A DNA stretch of 64,000 bases from Paenibacillus phyllosphaerae (GTDB taxonomy: Bacteria > Bacillota > Bacilli > Paenibacillales > Paenibacillaceae). The stretch lies in NCBI RefSeq assembly GCF_014192105.1, contig NZ_JACHXK010000001.1, positions 62,001 through 126,000 of the forward strand, in the 5' to 3' direction. This document shows positions 27,214 through 36,010 of the stretch, in pieces. Numbering within the stretch: position 1 is the first letter of the stretch; each line of letters starts with the position of its first letter. Under the pieces are notes generated by a model. It searched no databases and was not told the DNA's origin. It saw only the letters and a list, made by a program, of their open reading frames with translations. The translations under genes were made by a program, and so were the position numbers.

Positions 27214-28224
27214 TTACGCCTTCACGACTTCCCTGTATGCGCCTTTCGGCTCGTGTCGGGCATCGAACAATAACGGCCAATTCTTGCGGCCGCGCACCGG
27301 AAAATAGTCCAGCCACGTATAATCGTCCGCCGCGCCCCAGAACGTCACGCCTGTCAGCACACCCTTATATTCGCGGAATAGCCGGAAGAACTGTCCGTAG
27401 CGCTGCTCCTGCAGCCGGAGCATCTCGTCCGTCGGATCGTTCAGGTCGGTCCTGCGGTCGTCGAAGGCAAACATCGAGACGTCCATCTCGGTGATCTGAA
27501 GCTTCACGCCAAGAGACGCATAGCGTTCGATGGCCTCCCGAATGTCATCCAGGGAAGGATCGAGCAAATTCCAGTGCGCCTGAAGCCCGATCCCGTGCAC
27601 CGGTACCCCCTGCTCCAGCAAGGATCGGACGAGCCGATAGATTTTCTCCCGTTTGCCGGGATTGCATTCGTTGTAATCGTTGTAGAACAACTGCGCGCGA
27701 GGGTCGGCCTCGTGGGCGAACCGGAACGCCTGCGCGATAAAGTCCTCGCCGACCGTATGCAGCCACTTCGAAGGCCGCAGCCACTCATCGCCGCCGTCGG
27801 TGACCGCTTCGTTCACGACATCCCAGCAATAGACGGTATCTTGGTACCTCGTGACAACCGCGTCGATGTGCGCTTTCATTCGGGCAAGCACGGTCTCCCG
27901 GTCGGCCGCACCTCCCTTGCCATCGTCGAATACCCAATCCGGCGTCTGGTTATGCCACACCAGCGTATGGCCCCGCAGCTTGAACCCGTTCGCTCGGGCG
28001 AACGAAGCGATCTCGTCGGCAGCCTCGAACGTATACGTATTCTCGGCCGGATGTAACCGCTCGAACTTCATTTCGTTTTCTGCCGTCAAGCTGTTGTAGT
28101 GACGGAGCAGCAAATCGCGCTGGCTTACGATCGTACGGCTATTCACCGCCGCGCCGATCAGGAAATCATCCTTGAAAGCTTCCGCGAGCGATTCAGTTGA
28201 CCTCGCGTGATTCGTTTCACCCAT
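27214..28224 (-). CDS. GH10 endo-1,4-beta-xylanase, cytoplasmic
   Basis: 336 residues, no signal peptide, AGAGGTGG before the ATG at 28224. A bare GH10 (beta/alpha)8 barrel: substrate-binding TAENEMKFE, acid/base Glu139 in WDVVNEA, nucleophile Glu246 in ITEMDVS, and the GVTFWGAADDYTW strand end. Intracellular GH10 enzymes of xylan-using Paenibacillus cleave imported xylo- and aldouronosyl-oligosaccharides. Monocistronic; regulated by the promoter at 28263-28320. The secreted counterpart is at 47626-50463. Confidence 0.95.
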   Translation of the reverse strand: MGETNHARSTESLAEAFKDDFLIGAAVNSRTIVSQRDLLLRHYNSLTAENEMKFERLHPAENTYTFEAADEIASFARANGFKLRGHTLVWHNQTPDWVFDDGKGGAADRETVLARMKAHIDAVVTRYQDTVYCWDVVNEAVTDGGDEWLRPSKWLHTVGEDFIAQAFRFAHEADPRAQLFYNDYNECNPGKREKIYRLVRSLLEQGVPVHGIGLQAHWNLLDPSLDDIREAIERYASLGVKLQITEMDVSMFAFDDRRTDLNDPTDEMLRLQEQRYGQFFRLFREYKGVLTGVTFWGAADDYTWLDYFPVRGRKNWPLLFDARHEPKGAYREVVKA

Positions 28225-28262
28225 TTGTACGCCACCTCTCTAGGATTACGTGTACCCCATAA

Positions 28263-28320
28263 AGTTTAGCGCTTCCGGAAACCGGCAACTACCCGTCGAT
28301 CGGTACGATTTCACCTGACG
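28263..28320 (-). promoter_or_regulatory. AraC-type regulated promoter of the cytoplasmic GH10 gene
   Basis: Minus strand: distal half-site CAGGTGAA (28310-28317), proximal half-site CGGGTAGTTG (28286-28295) 22 bp on, -35 TAGTTG (28286-28291), 17 bp spacing, -10 TAAACT (28263-28268) preceded by GAAGCGC as in the other members. Confidence 0.7.
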
Positions 28321-28329
28321 AATCATAGG

Positions 28330-29223
28330 TTATTCACGCCCTCTCTCCTCTGGCGGCAGCAGAATAATGCGTCCGTCTTCCATCTCGACGCGCACCCTGC
28401 TTGCATCCTTGAAGCCGTCCGCATCGAGATAGCCTGCCGGGATTTGCAGCCGTCCCGCCTTATCGAGAACGGCATACTCGACATGGTTCTCCGGCCCGTA
28501 TTCGGCAAATTCGGCGTTCAGTTGGGCCAACTCCTCGGCATACGATACCTTGCGCAGAATCTCCGCGGACGTTTTCCCGTCGCGAATCTGAACGACGCGG
28601 TCCACTTTGCGGGCCAGCAGCGGATCGTGCGTCACGATCACGATCGTAATGCCGGTCGTCTTATTCAGCGTCCGGAACAGGTCAAGCACCTGGTTGGACG
28701 TCTTCGTGTCCAGCGAACCCGTCGGCTCGTCCGCGAGCAGCAGCTTCGGCTCATTGGCCAGGGCGATGGCGATCGCCACCCGCTGCTGCTCGCCGCCGGA
28801 TAATTCGCTAAGCCGGTTCTTCAACCGATGGCTGAGGCCCACCGCTTCCAACAGCTCCATGGCACGCGCGCGCCTGCGCTTGCCCCGAAGCAGAATCGGA
28901 AGCTCCACGTTCTCCAGCGTCGTCAAATACGGGATTAGGTTACGCGCATTGTTCTGCCAGACGAAGCCGACCGTCTCCCGCTTGTAGGCCACCAAGTTCT
29001 TCTCGCGCAAGGCCGCAAGGTCCTTGCCGTCTACGAACAGCTTGCCCGCCGATGGTTTATCCAGGCCGCCCAGCAAGTTCAGGAGCGTTGATTTGCCGCT
29101 GCCGGAGTTGCCGATAATCGCCATCAGTTCGCCTTCCTCCACCTGCAGGTCAAGCCCTTGCAAGGCGACCACTTCCAGATCGGCCGTCTTATATATTTTC
29201 ACCAGTCCTTCGCTTCGGATCAT
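28330..29223 (-). CDS. ABC exporter ATPase with C-terminal AbrB-like extension
   Basis: 297 residues. LolD/MacB-type ATPase: Walker A GNSGSGKSTLL, signature [12 protein letters not shown], Walker B LLLADEPTGSLD. Residues about 225-297 are extra compared with the usual 220-230-residue enzyme, and contain VLDKAGRLQIPAGYL followed by VRVEMEDGRIILLPP, which looks like a SpoVT/AbrB swapped-hairpin fold. Last gene of a four-gene exporter cluster, 3 bp after the permease. Substrate unknown. Confidence 0.9.
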   Translation of the reverse strand: MIRSEGLVKIYKTADLEVVALQGLDLQVEEGELMAIIGNSGSGKSTLLNLLGGLDKPSAGKLFVDGKDLAALREKNLVAYKRETVGFVWQNNARNLIPYLTTLENVELPILLRGKRRRARAMELLEAVGLSHRLKNRLSELSGGEQQRVAIAIALANEPKLLLADEPTGSLDTKTSNQVLDLFRTLNKTTGITIVIVTHDPLLARKVDRVVQIRDGKTSAEILRKVSYAEELAQLNAEFAEYGPENHVEYAVLDKAGRLQIPAGYLDADGFKDASRVRVEMEDGRIILLPPEERGRE

Positions 29224-29226
29224 GGG

Positions 29227-32094
29227 CTACTCCTCTCCCAGCTTCAATGCCTGCGTAATTCGCATCTGCGATAAGCGGTAGGCAAGTATGAGCATGCCGA
29301 TCAGCAAGGTGAGTCCGACAATGCTGTATAACTGCACGTAATCGGCAAGATGGTAGACGATCGTGAACGGCGGCACTTGCTCCGTTGTCGCGAACGACAA
29401 TTCGAACAGCGGGACGAACAGCTCGCTGGTCAAGTTCCCGATCATAACCCCGGTCAAGACAGCAGCGCCGGAAGTGAGCAGCTGCTCGCTGAGGAGCATG
29501 CCGATCATCTGCGGGAACGGGATGCCCATGGCGCGCAGCACCCCGTATTGAAGCGTTCTGCCCGATAGATTCAAGATCCAGAAGAGCAGGAACCCCATGA
29601 AGCTGATCGACATGGAGATGACGAAGCCAAGCGTCATGACGCCGTTGATCGCGAGCCGGAACGGATCGTTCTTGGAGGCAATCAATTCCGCCCGTGCATC
29701 GCTGAGACCGGTTACCCGCAGCTTGTTATCCGCCAACTGGTCGTAGATCAACTGGCTGGATGCGCCTTCTTGCACCTTCAGCCAGACTTCATACGGCTCG
29801 ACGGCAAGCCGATTCTGGATCGCATCCAGATGCCCGACGACCAAATGCGGCTTCGCGGACTCGGCCGCTTCGTCCTGTCCCCTGGCAGGTAGCGGATTCC
29901 AGCTCGGCCAGTAATCGATAATGCCGTAGACCGTGAATTGCGCCTCATCGAGACCGTCCCATGCGAGGCTGATCGGGTCGCCCGGCGCAACCTTCGCTTC
30001 CTCGGCGAGCGAACGCGAGATGAGCACCGCCTTCGGATTCGGCGCTATCAGATTCAGATAGCTGTTGATGGGATATTCCAGTAGGCCGTTCTTCATCCAG
30101 GCCGTCCTTCCGAATTCCGCCGTATCGATGCCGAATAGCGTTGCCCCGCCGCTATTCTTCTCGCTGCCCGCGGTAAACCGCGCGTCCTTCTTGAATACCC
30201 TTGCGGCCGATTCCACGCCTTCCAGCTCCCGGAACGGCTGGAACGGCGGTTCGGTATACTGCGTCCTTCGCGTCTCCGCAAGGCCGAGATCGGTCTGCGT
30301 CTGCTGCGCGCCGCCCGCGTAGACCGGAGCGGGCGCATCGTTCTCCCAACGCGTCGTCAGCGCGATATCGGCGCCGATATCATATTGGATCTTGCTCTCC
30401 ATATTGTCATTGATCGTGCGGGCCGCATTGGCGCTGAAGAGTCCGGTCGAGACGGTCATGATGAGAAACACCTTGATCGTGAGATATTGCCCGGATGAAC
30501 GGCTGATTTGGATCAGCGTGTTATAAAGCGCGGGCGGCCACAAGCTGCGGCCAGCCCAAAAGATCAGCCGGATGCACCATGGATAAATTCTAAGAACGAG
30601 CAGCCCGCCCCCGAGCGCAAACAAGGCCGGCATGAGGAACAGGAGCGGATCGATCTGCAGCGCATCCTGTTCGAGCGCGAGCCGCTTCAGATCCGCCTGC
30701 CTGTTGTTGAAGTTGTACAGCAAATAGACCGCAAGGCCGACAAGTACGAGGTCCAGGCCTGTCTTATGCCAGATCGACATTGCGGCCAGTCTCGCCATCC
30801 GCTGTTTATGGCCGACGATCGTTACGCGCGTCGCCATGAAGGCTGGAATGAGAATAAGCAGAATGGCACCGGCTACCGCGAGTGCGGCCACTTTATAGGC
30901 GGTACTGGTCAGCGTAACCTCGAGCGCGGAGCGCTGCACGAAGGTCAGGAAGCCGTTCGAGGCGCCGAGCAGCTTCGTGAACCACACGCCCGCGAACGGT
31001 CCGACCGCCAGCGCGCTCCCGCCAAGCAGCAGACTTTCCACGGTGAACGACGCCATAATCTGCAGCCTGCTTGCGCCACGGCTGCGGAGCACGGAGATCT
31101 CCGTTTTCTGCCGGTCGATGACCAGATTGGCCGCCATGTACAGATAGAAGGCCAGCATCAGCATGACGGGGGAATAGAGCGACAGCATCATGACGTCCAG
31201 CTTCTGCTGCTTGCCCGCGTAGGAAGCCACGGTATCGCTTGCCGGAATGTTGACTTCATCCACGCCAAGGCGCCCGCGGAAATAACGTTTGATATCCTTG
31301 CTTGCTTCCAGGTACGAATCGACATGATCGACCGTCAGTTGATTGTAATTCAGCGCCAAGCGCCACTCCAGATCGGAGACCCGCGCCTTGCCGCCTTGCG
31401 TAAATTCCTTCTCGAACTGCGCAAACGGAATAATGAACCCGTCCGATACCTCCGTCGCCAGAAAAGGCAGATAAGGGTCGGCGGCCGGATCGGTATCGAT
31501 GATGCCTACGGGGATGACGCGGAACCGCTCCCCTTGCGGCGATTCCACGACCAGCTCCTCCGTCAGGTCCCGCTTGGCGGAGATGAGGAATTTCTGCGTG
31601 ACCAGCGCTTCGAATATGCCGTCCTGCCGTACTTTGGGCATCCGCCCATCGATTAGCCGGACGCGCTTCTCTACGTCGGACAGCGCCTTGAAGGCGCCGG
31701 CCGTCTTCTGCGATTGCTTCTCCTGAACGCTTGCATCCGCGCCATACACCTTCATCCGCTGCGTGAAGCGCTGCTGATAAAAGGACAGCGCCGCAAGGCC
31801 CATCCGCTCGGGAATGCCTTGCACGTACCGGTCCGCACGCGCAATCGCCGCTGTCGTCTTCTCGTCCATCGTCGACGAAGAAACGGACGTGCTGATCCTG
31901 ATGAAGCCCGGGTACGTGCGGCTTTGACTCTGCACGAGCTCGAGCTCCTTGATCAGCGTCCGCTGCAAGATGGCTTCCGAGTACAGCGGCATGGAGCTGA
32001 ACAAGGCCACGCATACCGTTAAACCGAACCACAAATTCAGCTGCAGCCATTTATTCTTGGCCATCTTGCGGAGGATCATTATCCATAAAGCCAT
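29227..32094 (-). CDS. FtsX/MacB-type ABC exporter permease
   Basis: 955 residues, GAGGTG upstream of the ATG at 32094. One N-terminal span, a large extracellular domain (about 45-300), a cluster of spans (about 310-450) with FtsX-type signature (EISVLRSRGASRLQI), further spans (about 465-570), a second extracellular domain, and three C-terminal spans (about 830-940; FGVLRAMGIPFPQM-like segment). Two FtsX modules in one chain. Works with the flanking ATPases and the fusion-type lipoprotein. Typical cargoes are peptides, antibiotics or lipids; none can be assigned. Confidence 0.88.
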   Translation of the reverse strand: MALWIMILRKMAKNKWLQLNLWFGLTVCVALFSSMPLYSEAILQRTLIKELELVQSQSRTYPGFIRISTSVSSSTMDEKTTAAIARADRYVQGIPERMGLAALSFYQQRFTQRMKVYGADASVQEKQSQKTAGAFKALSDVEKRVRLIDGRMPKVRQDGIFEALVTQKFLISAKRDLTEELVVESPQGERFRVIPVGIIDTDPAADPYLPFLATEVSDGFIIPFAQFEKEFTQGGKARVSDLEWRLALNYNQLTVDHVDSYLEASKDIKRYFRGRLGVDEVNIPASDTVASYAGKQQKLDVMMLSLYSPVMLMLAFYLYMAANLVIDRQKTEISVLRSRGASRLQIMASFTVESLLLGGSALAVGPFAGVWFTKLLGASNGFLTFVQRSALEVTLTSTAYKVAALAVAGAILLILIPAFMATRVTIVGHKQRMARLAAMSIWHKTGLDLVLVGLAVYLLYNFNNRQADLKRLALEQDALQIDPLLFLMPALFALGGGLLVLRIYPWCIRLIFWAGRSLWPPALYNTLIQISRSSGQYLTIKVFLIMTVSTGLFSANAARTINDNMESKIQYDIGADIALTTRWENDAPAPVYAGGAQQTQTDLGLAETRRTQYTEPPFQPFRELEGVESAARVFKKDARFTAGSEKNSGGATLFGIDTAEFGRTAWMKNGLLEYPINSYLNLIAPNPKAVLISRSLAEEAKVAPGDPISLAWDGLDEAQFTVYGIIDYWPSWNPLPARGQDEAAESAKPHLVVGHLDAIQNRLAVEPYEVWLKVQEGASSQLIYDQLADNKLRVTGLSDARAELIASKNDPFRLAINGVMTLGFVISMSISFMGFLLFWILNLSGRTLQYGVLRAMGIPFPQMIGMLLSEQLLTSGAAVLTGVMIGNLTSELFVPLFELSFATTEQVPPFTIVYHLADYVQLYSIVGLTLLIGMLILAYRLSQMRITQALKLGEE

Positions 32095-32160
32095 ACTCGC
32101 ACCTCATTCTGGCGCCCGGTCACAATCCGGGCTTGTGTATAGCCTGCATGTTCTTCCTTG

Positions 32161-33165
32161 TTAATGATTCAGAATCACCTTGTCGCCTTCTTGAAGCCCT
32201 TTGACGACCTCCACCTCGGTCGGCGTCGTCAGGCCGATCTCGACATCGACCTCCTTGCGGAGTTCGCCCTCCGCGACCTGTACGTAGTACCGGCCCATGT
32301 AAGATCGGAGCGCTGAGCGCGGAAGCACGATCGCCTTCTCCCTCTTCTGCAGCTCGATGGTCATCTCGGCGCTATGGCCGATTTGAATCCCTGCCGGCGG
32401 ATTGTCCATCCCGATGATGATCGTGACGGCGTTCTTCTCGGCCTTGGATGCATCGGCTCCGGCTGGCACATCGGAGGGCGACTGCAGTACCTTGCCTGCG
32501 TAATCCTTGCCCTTGTATTTCAGGCTGACCGGCATGCCCGCTTCGACCGCCAGCACATCCTTCGCATTGGCCGCCGTGTAGGTGAGCTGCATGCTCTTCG
32601 AATCCGCGACCGTAATGATCGGCTGATAAGCATTCACGCGTTCGCCTGTTTTGAGCTGCTCGATGAAGATGACGGTACCGCTGATCGGGGCATACAGCTG
32701 CGCCTTCGATAAGCGGCTTTCCATCGCCTCGAGCGACATTTTCTCCCGCTCCATATCGATTTCCTTGAGCCGCAGATCCGTTGCGCCGGCTTCGTCGAAT
32801 CGCGCTTGGCTGTAGAGCAGCTGCGCACGTTCCAAGCTGAGCCTCTGCAGCCCCAATTGAAGATCTAGGTCACCCGTCTCCAGCTCGCCGAGCAATTCGC
32901 CGGCCTTCACCGTTTGGCCAAGCGTGACGTTGACCGATTTGAGCTGTCCCCCGTCTTTGAATGAGAGCGCCTTCACGTTCGAGGATTCAAAGGTTGCATT
33001 GCCCTTCAAGAACGTCTGGATACTGCCGCGCCCAACCTCCACCACGTCTAATTCCTCCTGGGCAGGTTCCACAAGCGGCGGCTGCAGCACCGCATCCTCG
33101 CGAGGGAGCAGCGAGCACCCGGAAAGCGCGAACGCGATGAGCAGCAGCATTGACGCTCGCCTCAA
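32161..33165 (-). CDS. HlyD/MacA-type periplasmic-adaptor-like lipoprotein
   Basis: About 334 residues. The lipobox FALSGC requires a start close by; the TTG at 33165 (LRRASMLLL) gives a basic n-region, the ATG at 33150 has GAGG upstream but no basic residues, and an ATG at 33225 is also open. The sequence contains a biotinyl-lipoyl-like half (KSVNVTLGQTVKAGELLGEL), a short helical hairpin (about 105-150), the second lipoyl half (LYAPISGTVIFI) and a C-terminal beta domain. Adaptor proteins of this type join MacB-like permeases; the gene lies between ATPase and permease genes. Confidence 0.85.
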   Translation of the reverse strand: MRRASMLLLIAFALSGCSLLPREDAVLQPPLVEPAQEELDVVEVGRGSIQTFLKGNATFESSNVKALSFKDGGQLKSVNVTLGQTVKAGELLGELETGDLDLQLGLQRLSLERAQLLYSQARFDEAGATDLRLKEIDMEREKMSLEAMESRLSKAQLYAPISGTVIFIEQLKTGERVNAYQPIITVADSKSMQLTYTAANAKDVLAVEAGMPVSLKYKGKDYAGKVLQSPSDVPAGADASKAEKNAVTIIIGMDNPPAGIQIGHSAEMTIELQKREKAIVLPRSALRSYMGRYYVQVAEGELRKEVDVEIGLTTPTEVEVVKGLQEGDKVILNH

Positions 33166-33178
33166 TAGGGGTGTCCTG

Positions 33179-33916
33179 TCAGATAAGCGGCTTGTTATTC
33201 GTTGTCTGCGATACAATTCGTCCATCCTCCAATGCGATAACGTGATCGACAAGCTCCATAATGCCGGGGTCGTGTGTCGTTAAAATAATGGTCATGCCGG
33301 AGTGATTCACCAGATCCCGGAATACGCGCATCACTTGAAGCCCCATCTTGGTGTCCAGCTCCGCTGTCGGTTCATCGGCGATCAACAATCCGGGCTCATG
33401 CGCGATGGCACGCGCAATGGCTACCCGCTGCTGTTCCCCGCCGGACAATTCCATCGGCCGATGCTTCATCCGCTCCTTCATGCCGACCCGGGATAGCGCC
33501 CGTTCGGCTGCTTCGCGGTTGCCTTTCGTCGGCGTGCCCGCGACGCGCAAGCCGAATTCTACATTCTCGTAAGCGGACATGAGCGGGACGAGGCCGAAGG
33601 ACTGGAACACGAGTCCGATCTCTTTGCGCCGCAAGGCGCTTCGCTCCCTGCTCGACAGACCGGTTATCTCCCTGCCCCGGAGAAATACATGCCCCTCCGT
33701 CGGCTCGTCGAGCGCGCTGAGAATATTGAGCAGCGTCGTCTTGCCCGAGCCGGATCTCCCCTTTAGCGCTACCATCGATCCGGCGGGCACCGTTAGATGA
33801 ACATCTGCGAGCGCGGTGACGGCGGCATTCCCTTTACCGAACACCCGCTTAATGCCTGTCGCCTTCATAAACGCCTCATCGGCAGCCTCTCTTTCCTTCT
33901 CCCCTAAAGCGGTCAC
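33179..33916 (-). CDS. ABC exporter ATPase (LolD/MacB type)
   Basis: 245 residues from the GTG at 33916 (GGGGG 6 bp upstream). An ATG at 33949 overlaps the promoter -10 (TATAATG) and so is unlikely; an ATG at 33868 is another option. Walker [12 protein letters not shown], signature [14 protein letters not shown], Walker [13 protein letters not shown]. First gene of the exporter cluster, which therefore encodes two separate ATPases for one permease. They may work as a heterodimer. Confidence 0.9.
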   Translation of the reverse strand: MTALGEKEREAADEAFMKATGIKRVFGKGNAAVTALADVHLTVPAGSMVALKGRSGSGKTTLLNILSALDEPTEGHVFLRGREITGLSSRERSALRRKEIGLVFQSFGLVPLMSAYENVEFGLRVAGTPTKGNREAAERALSRVGMKERMKHRPMELSGGEQQRVAIARAIAHEPGLLIADEPTAELDTKMGLQVMRVFRDLVNHSGMTIILTTHDPGIMELVDHVIALEDGRIVSQTTNNKPLI

Positions 33917-33947
33917 TGCAATCCCCCTCTTCCTTGGTTGCGCTTTC

Positions 33948-33977
33948 ATTATAAGTAAGCCATGAAGCGCGCAACAA
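33948..33977 (-). promoter_or_regulatory. Promoter of the exporter cluster
   Basis: Minus strand TTGTTG (33972-33977), 18 bp spacing, perfect TATAAT (33948-33953). It fixes the translation start of the first ATPase downstream of 33948. Confidence 0.6.
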
Positions 33978-34180
33978 CGTTCATTTCTTTACTTCGTAGC
34001 CGATCGATTACCGATTGGAAGAGCAGAACTAAAAGGGCTTCGCCCTTCGAAACCGTCTTTTGTCGCCTCCCCCACCCCTCCATCGGAGGGGATGCAAGGG
34101 CCATGGCCCTCTGCACACCCAAAATTAGCGTGGCTTCTACGCGGCCGTCTTCGATGTGTCCTTTCGTTGCTGGCCCGCTA

Positions 34181-34244
34181 TTGTCCCAGCGTATAGGTTT
34201 GCAAATCTTATAGACTTGCAAACCTATACGCTCAGTATGGACAA
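34181..34244. repeat. Long inverted repeat in a gene-free stretch
   Basis: Two 17-bp perfect arms (34188-34204 and 34216-34232; core GCGTATAGGTTTGCAA) around an 11-nt loop, with outer arms TTGTCC (34181-34186) and GGACAA (34239-34244) after a small mismatch. It sits in the 33978-34409 interval, which holds no convincing gene. No T tract follows either side. It may be a dispersed extragenic hairpin element or a mobile-element remnant. Confidence 0.6.
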
Positions 34245-34409
34245 AGCTCTCTGTTCGAGCTTCGTTCACAACGGTTTGCCTTGGGGAGCAGACCTGTATT
34301 CGTAGTGCGTGTATGCTTACTTCCAGCTATTCCTCGCTGAAGTCCGCATGCGGACACGCTTTACTTTTATCCACAACTACTTTCATTCATCATTACCTCA
34401 ACAACAAGA

Positions 34410-34436
34410 AAGGCCGCCGATGCAGCCGGCGGCCTT
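34410..34436 (-). terminator. Terminator after the cytoplasmic GH43 gene
   Basis: Perfect 10-bp stem AAGGCCGCCG/CGGCGGCCTT with a 7-nt loop, followed on the minus strand by TCTTGTTGTTG; 15 bp past the stop at 34451. Confidence 0.75.
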
Positions 34437-34450
34437 GAGCTCAACTATTC

Positions 34451-35914
34451 CTACTCTTCGCTTTCCGATTCGTTGAACTGCCAGTTGAGCAGCTGAAACA
34501 GCTTCCCACCTTGCTCGCCTTTGAACACCAGGTACAAATCGCGCACGCCCTGGGCGCCTGTCACTTGCGTCTCCGCTTCCGACCGCGCCGCTTCCCCTGC
34601 TGGCGGTATGCGGAGCGTGCCGATTCGTTCGCCATCCGCTTGATCCAGCCGGAGCTCGATTGCTCCTTCTGTATCGCCGCTCAGGAAGGAGGCCTTGAAG
34701 GAGGAGGCGCCTCGCTCGCCGAAATTCACGCGGGACAACGCGATCCAGTCTCCGTTGTCGATACCGGTAACGGCCAGCGCCGCATTCAACGGCTCGCCGG
34801 CGTTTGCCGCAGCTTCCGTCGCCACGCCCGCGCTCCATCCCATCGTCGCAGCATCTGCGCGGACGTATGGATTGAAGTCCTTCACCTGTCCGACGCCCTT
34901 GTAATCCGCTTGGATCTCCATAATCGCGCCGTCCCGGAAGACGACCTGATTCAGATGCGTGGAGCGGTAGCCGTTCGGCACGCCGATCGCTTTGGCCAAC
35001 GTCTGGGCATGGTAGGCAATATACCATGCATCGCCGAACGAGAAGATCGCATGGTGATTGTTGCCGCCGATGCCGAAGAAATGCTCCGGATTCTTCAGAA
35101 TCGGGCCTTTGTACGTCCATGGCCCCATCGGATGATCGCTCGTCATGTAGGCGATTTCGCCCGCCGGCGGACTTCCTTCCGAACGCTCGCCTCTATAGAA
35201 GTTCGAACAGTACGTATAGTAATAGGTGCCTTCGAATTTGTTAATGCCCGCATCCTCGAACATATACAGGGCAGGGATCATGACGGCCTCGCCAACCACG
35301 CTGACCATATCGTCTCCCAGCTGCATCACGCGCGCCGTATTAGGCCACTCGTCCTTGCCTTCCGGAACGCCGCCGCCAAAATAAATATAGGCCTTGCCGT
35401 CATCGTCGACCAATACGGCCGGGTCGAATAACCACGTCACATCCGCTACGCCCGGCGTCGACCGCAGGATTAACGCTTCGCCAATCGGGTCCACCCATGG
35501 GCCGGTCGGGCTGTCGCTCGTGAGCACCCCGATTCCGCTCGCATTGTTAGCGAAATAGAGGAAAAACCGATCTTTTCCGTCCATCACTTTATGCACCGCT
35601 GCCGGCGCCCACGATTGCGTCGCCCACCTTGCCGCTCCTTCCGGGCCTGCCGCAACTATGTTGCCATGATCGGTCCAGTTCACGAGATCGTCGGACGAGA
35701 TGACGCCGATCTTGTTGATGTTACCGTAGGTATTGTCTTTCACCTTGCCCTCGGCATCATATTCCAGCACATCATTCGTCATGTACAGATAGACACGGCC
35801 GCCGAACACAAGCGCATACGGATCGGCACCGAATTTATGGGCGACCAACGGGTTGCCGGATGGCGGGATTTTACCCACCGCTTCCGTGAATGGGGTAACA
35901 TGGGCATGACTCAT
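34451..35914 (-). CDS. GH43 arabinoxylan arabinofuranohydrolase-like enzyme, cytoplasmic
   Basis: 487 residues, no signal peptide, AAGGAGGAGA before the ATG at 35914. Propeller at about 18-330 with catalytic base Asp31 (FGADPYA), pKa-modulating Asp in LFDPAVLVDDDG and acid Glu in MFEDAGINKF; C-terminal CBM6-like beta-sandwich (about 345-480; IDNGDWIALSRVNFGERGA, IELRLDQADG). It is strikingly similar in order and wording to the N-terminal half of the secreted protein at 54064-57555, so the cell has an internal and an external version. Follows the second triad by about 100 bp. Confidence 0.9.
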   Translation of the reverse strand: MSHAHVTPFTEAVGKIPPSGNPLVAHKFGADPYALVFGGRVYLYMTNDVLEYDAEGKVKDNTYGNINKIGVISSDDLVNWTDHGNIVAAGPEGAARWATQSWAPAAVHKVMDGKDRFFLYFANNASGIGVLTSDSPTGPWVDPIGEALILRSTPGVADVTWLFDPAVLVDDDGKAYIYFGGGVPEGKDEWPNTARVMQLGDDMVSVVGEAVMIPALYMFEDAGINKFEGTYYYTYCSNFYRGERSEGSPPAGEIAYMTSDHPMGPWTYKGPILKNPEHFFGIGGNNHHAIFSFGDAWYIAYHAQTLAKAIGVPNGYRSTHLNQVVFRDGAIMEIQADYKGVGQVKDFNPYVRADAATMGWSAGVATEAAANAGEPLNAALAVTGIDNGDWIALSRVNFGERGASSFKASFLSGDTEGAIELRLDQADGERIGTLRIPPAGEAARSEAETQVTGAQGVRDLYLVFKGEQGGKLFQLLNWQFNESESEE

Positions 35915-35988
35915 CGATAATCTCCTCCTTATGGATAGCGAACAAATACTATTACTATATCAACCCGAAAACTAGGTTAAATAATTAG

Positions 35989-36003
35989 GGAGACGTGCTC
36001 CCC
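35989..36003 (-). terminator. Short hairpin after the response regulator gene
   Basis: Five-bp stem GGGAG/CTCCC with an ACGTG loop and an AT-rich tail (TAATTATTT) on the minus strand. Weak; may only partly end the triad transcript before the GH43 gene. Confidence 0.4.
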
Positions 36004-36010
36004 TTCCGGG

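Noticed and set aside
33949-34269. Possible 106-residue minus-strand gene in the interval after the exporter promoter
   Set aside because: It would end inside the exporter promoter, has no ribosome site and no domain, and spans the 17-bp inverted repeat. More likely non-coding repeat sequence.
35955-35990. Possible regulon motif before the 34.4 kb GH43 (CGGGTTGAT at 35960-35968 on the minus strand)
   Set aside because: Only one half-site is recognisable, with no partner 22-23 bp away and no convincing -10; kept out of the regulon set.
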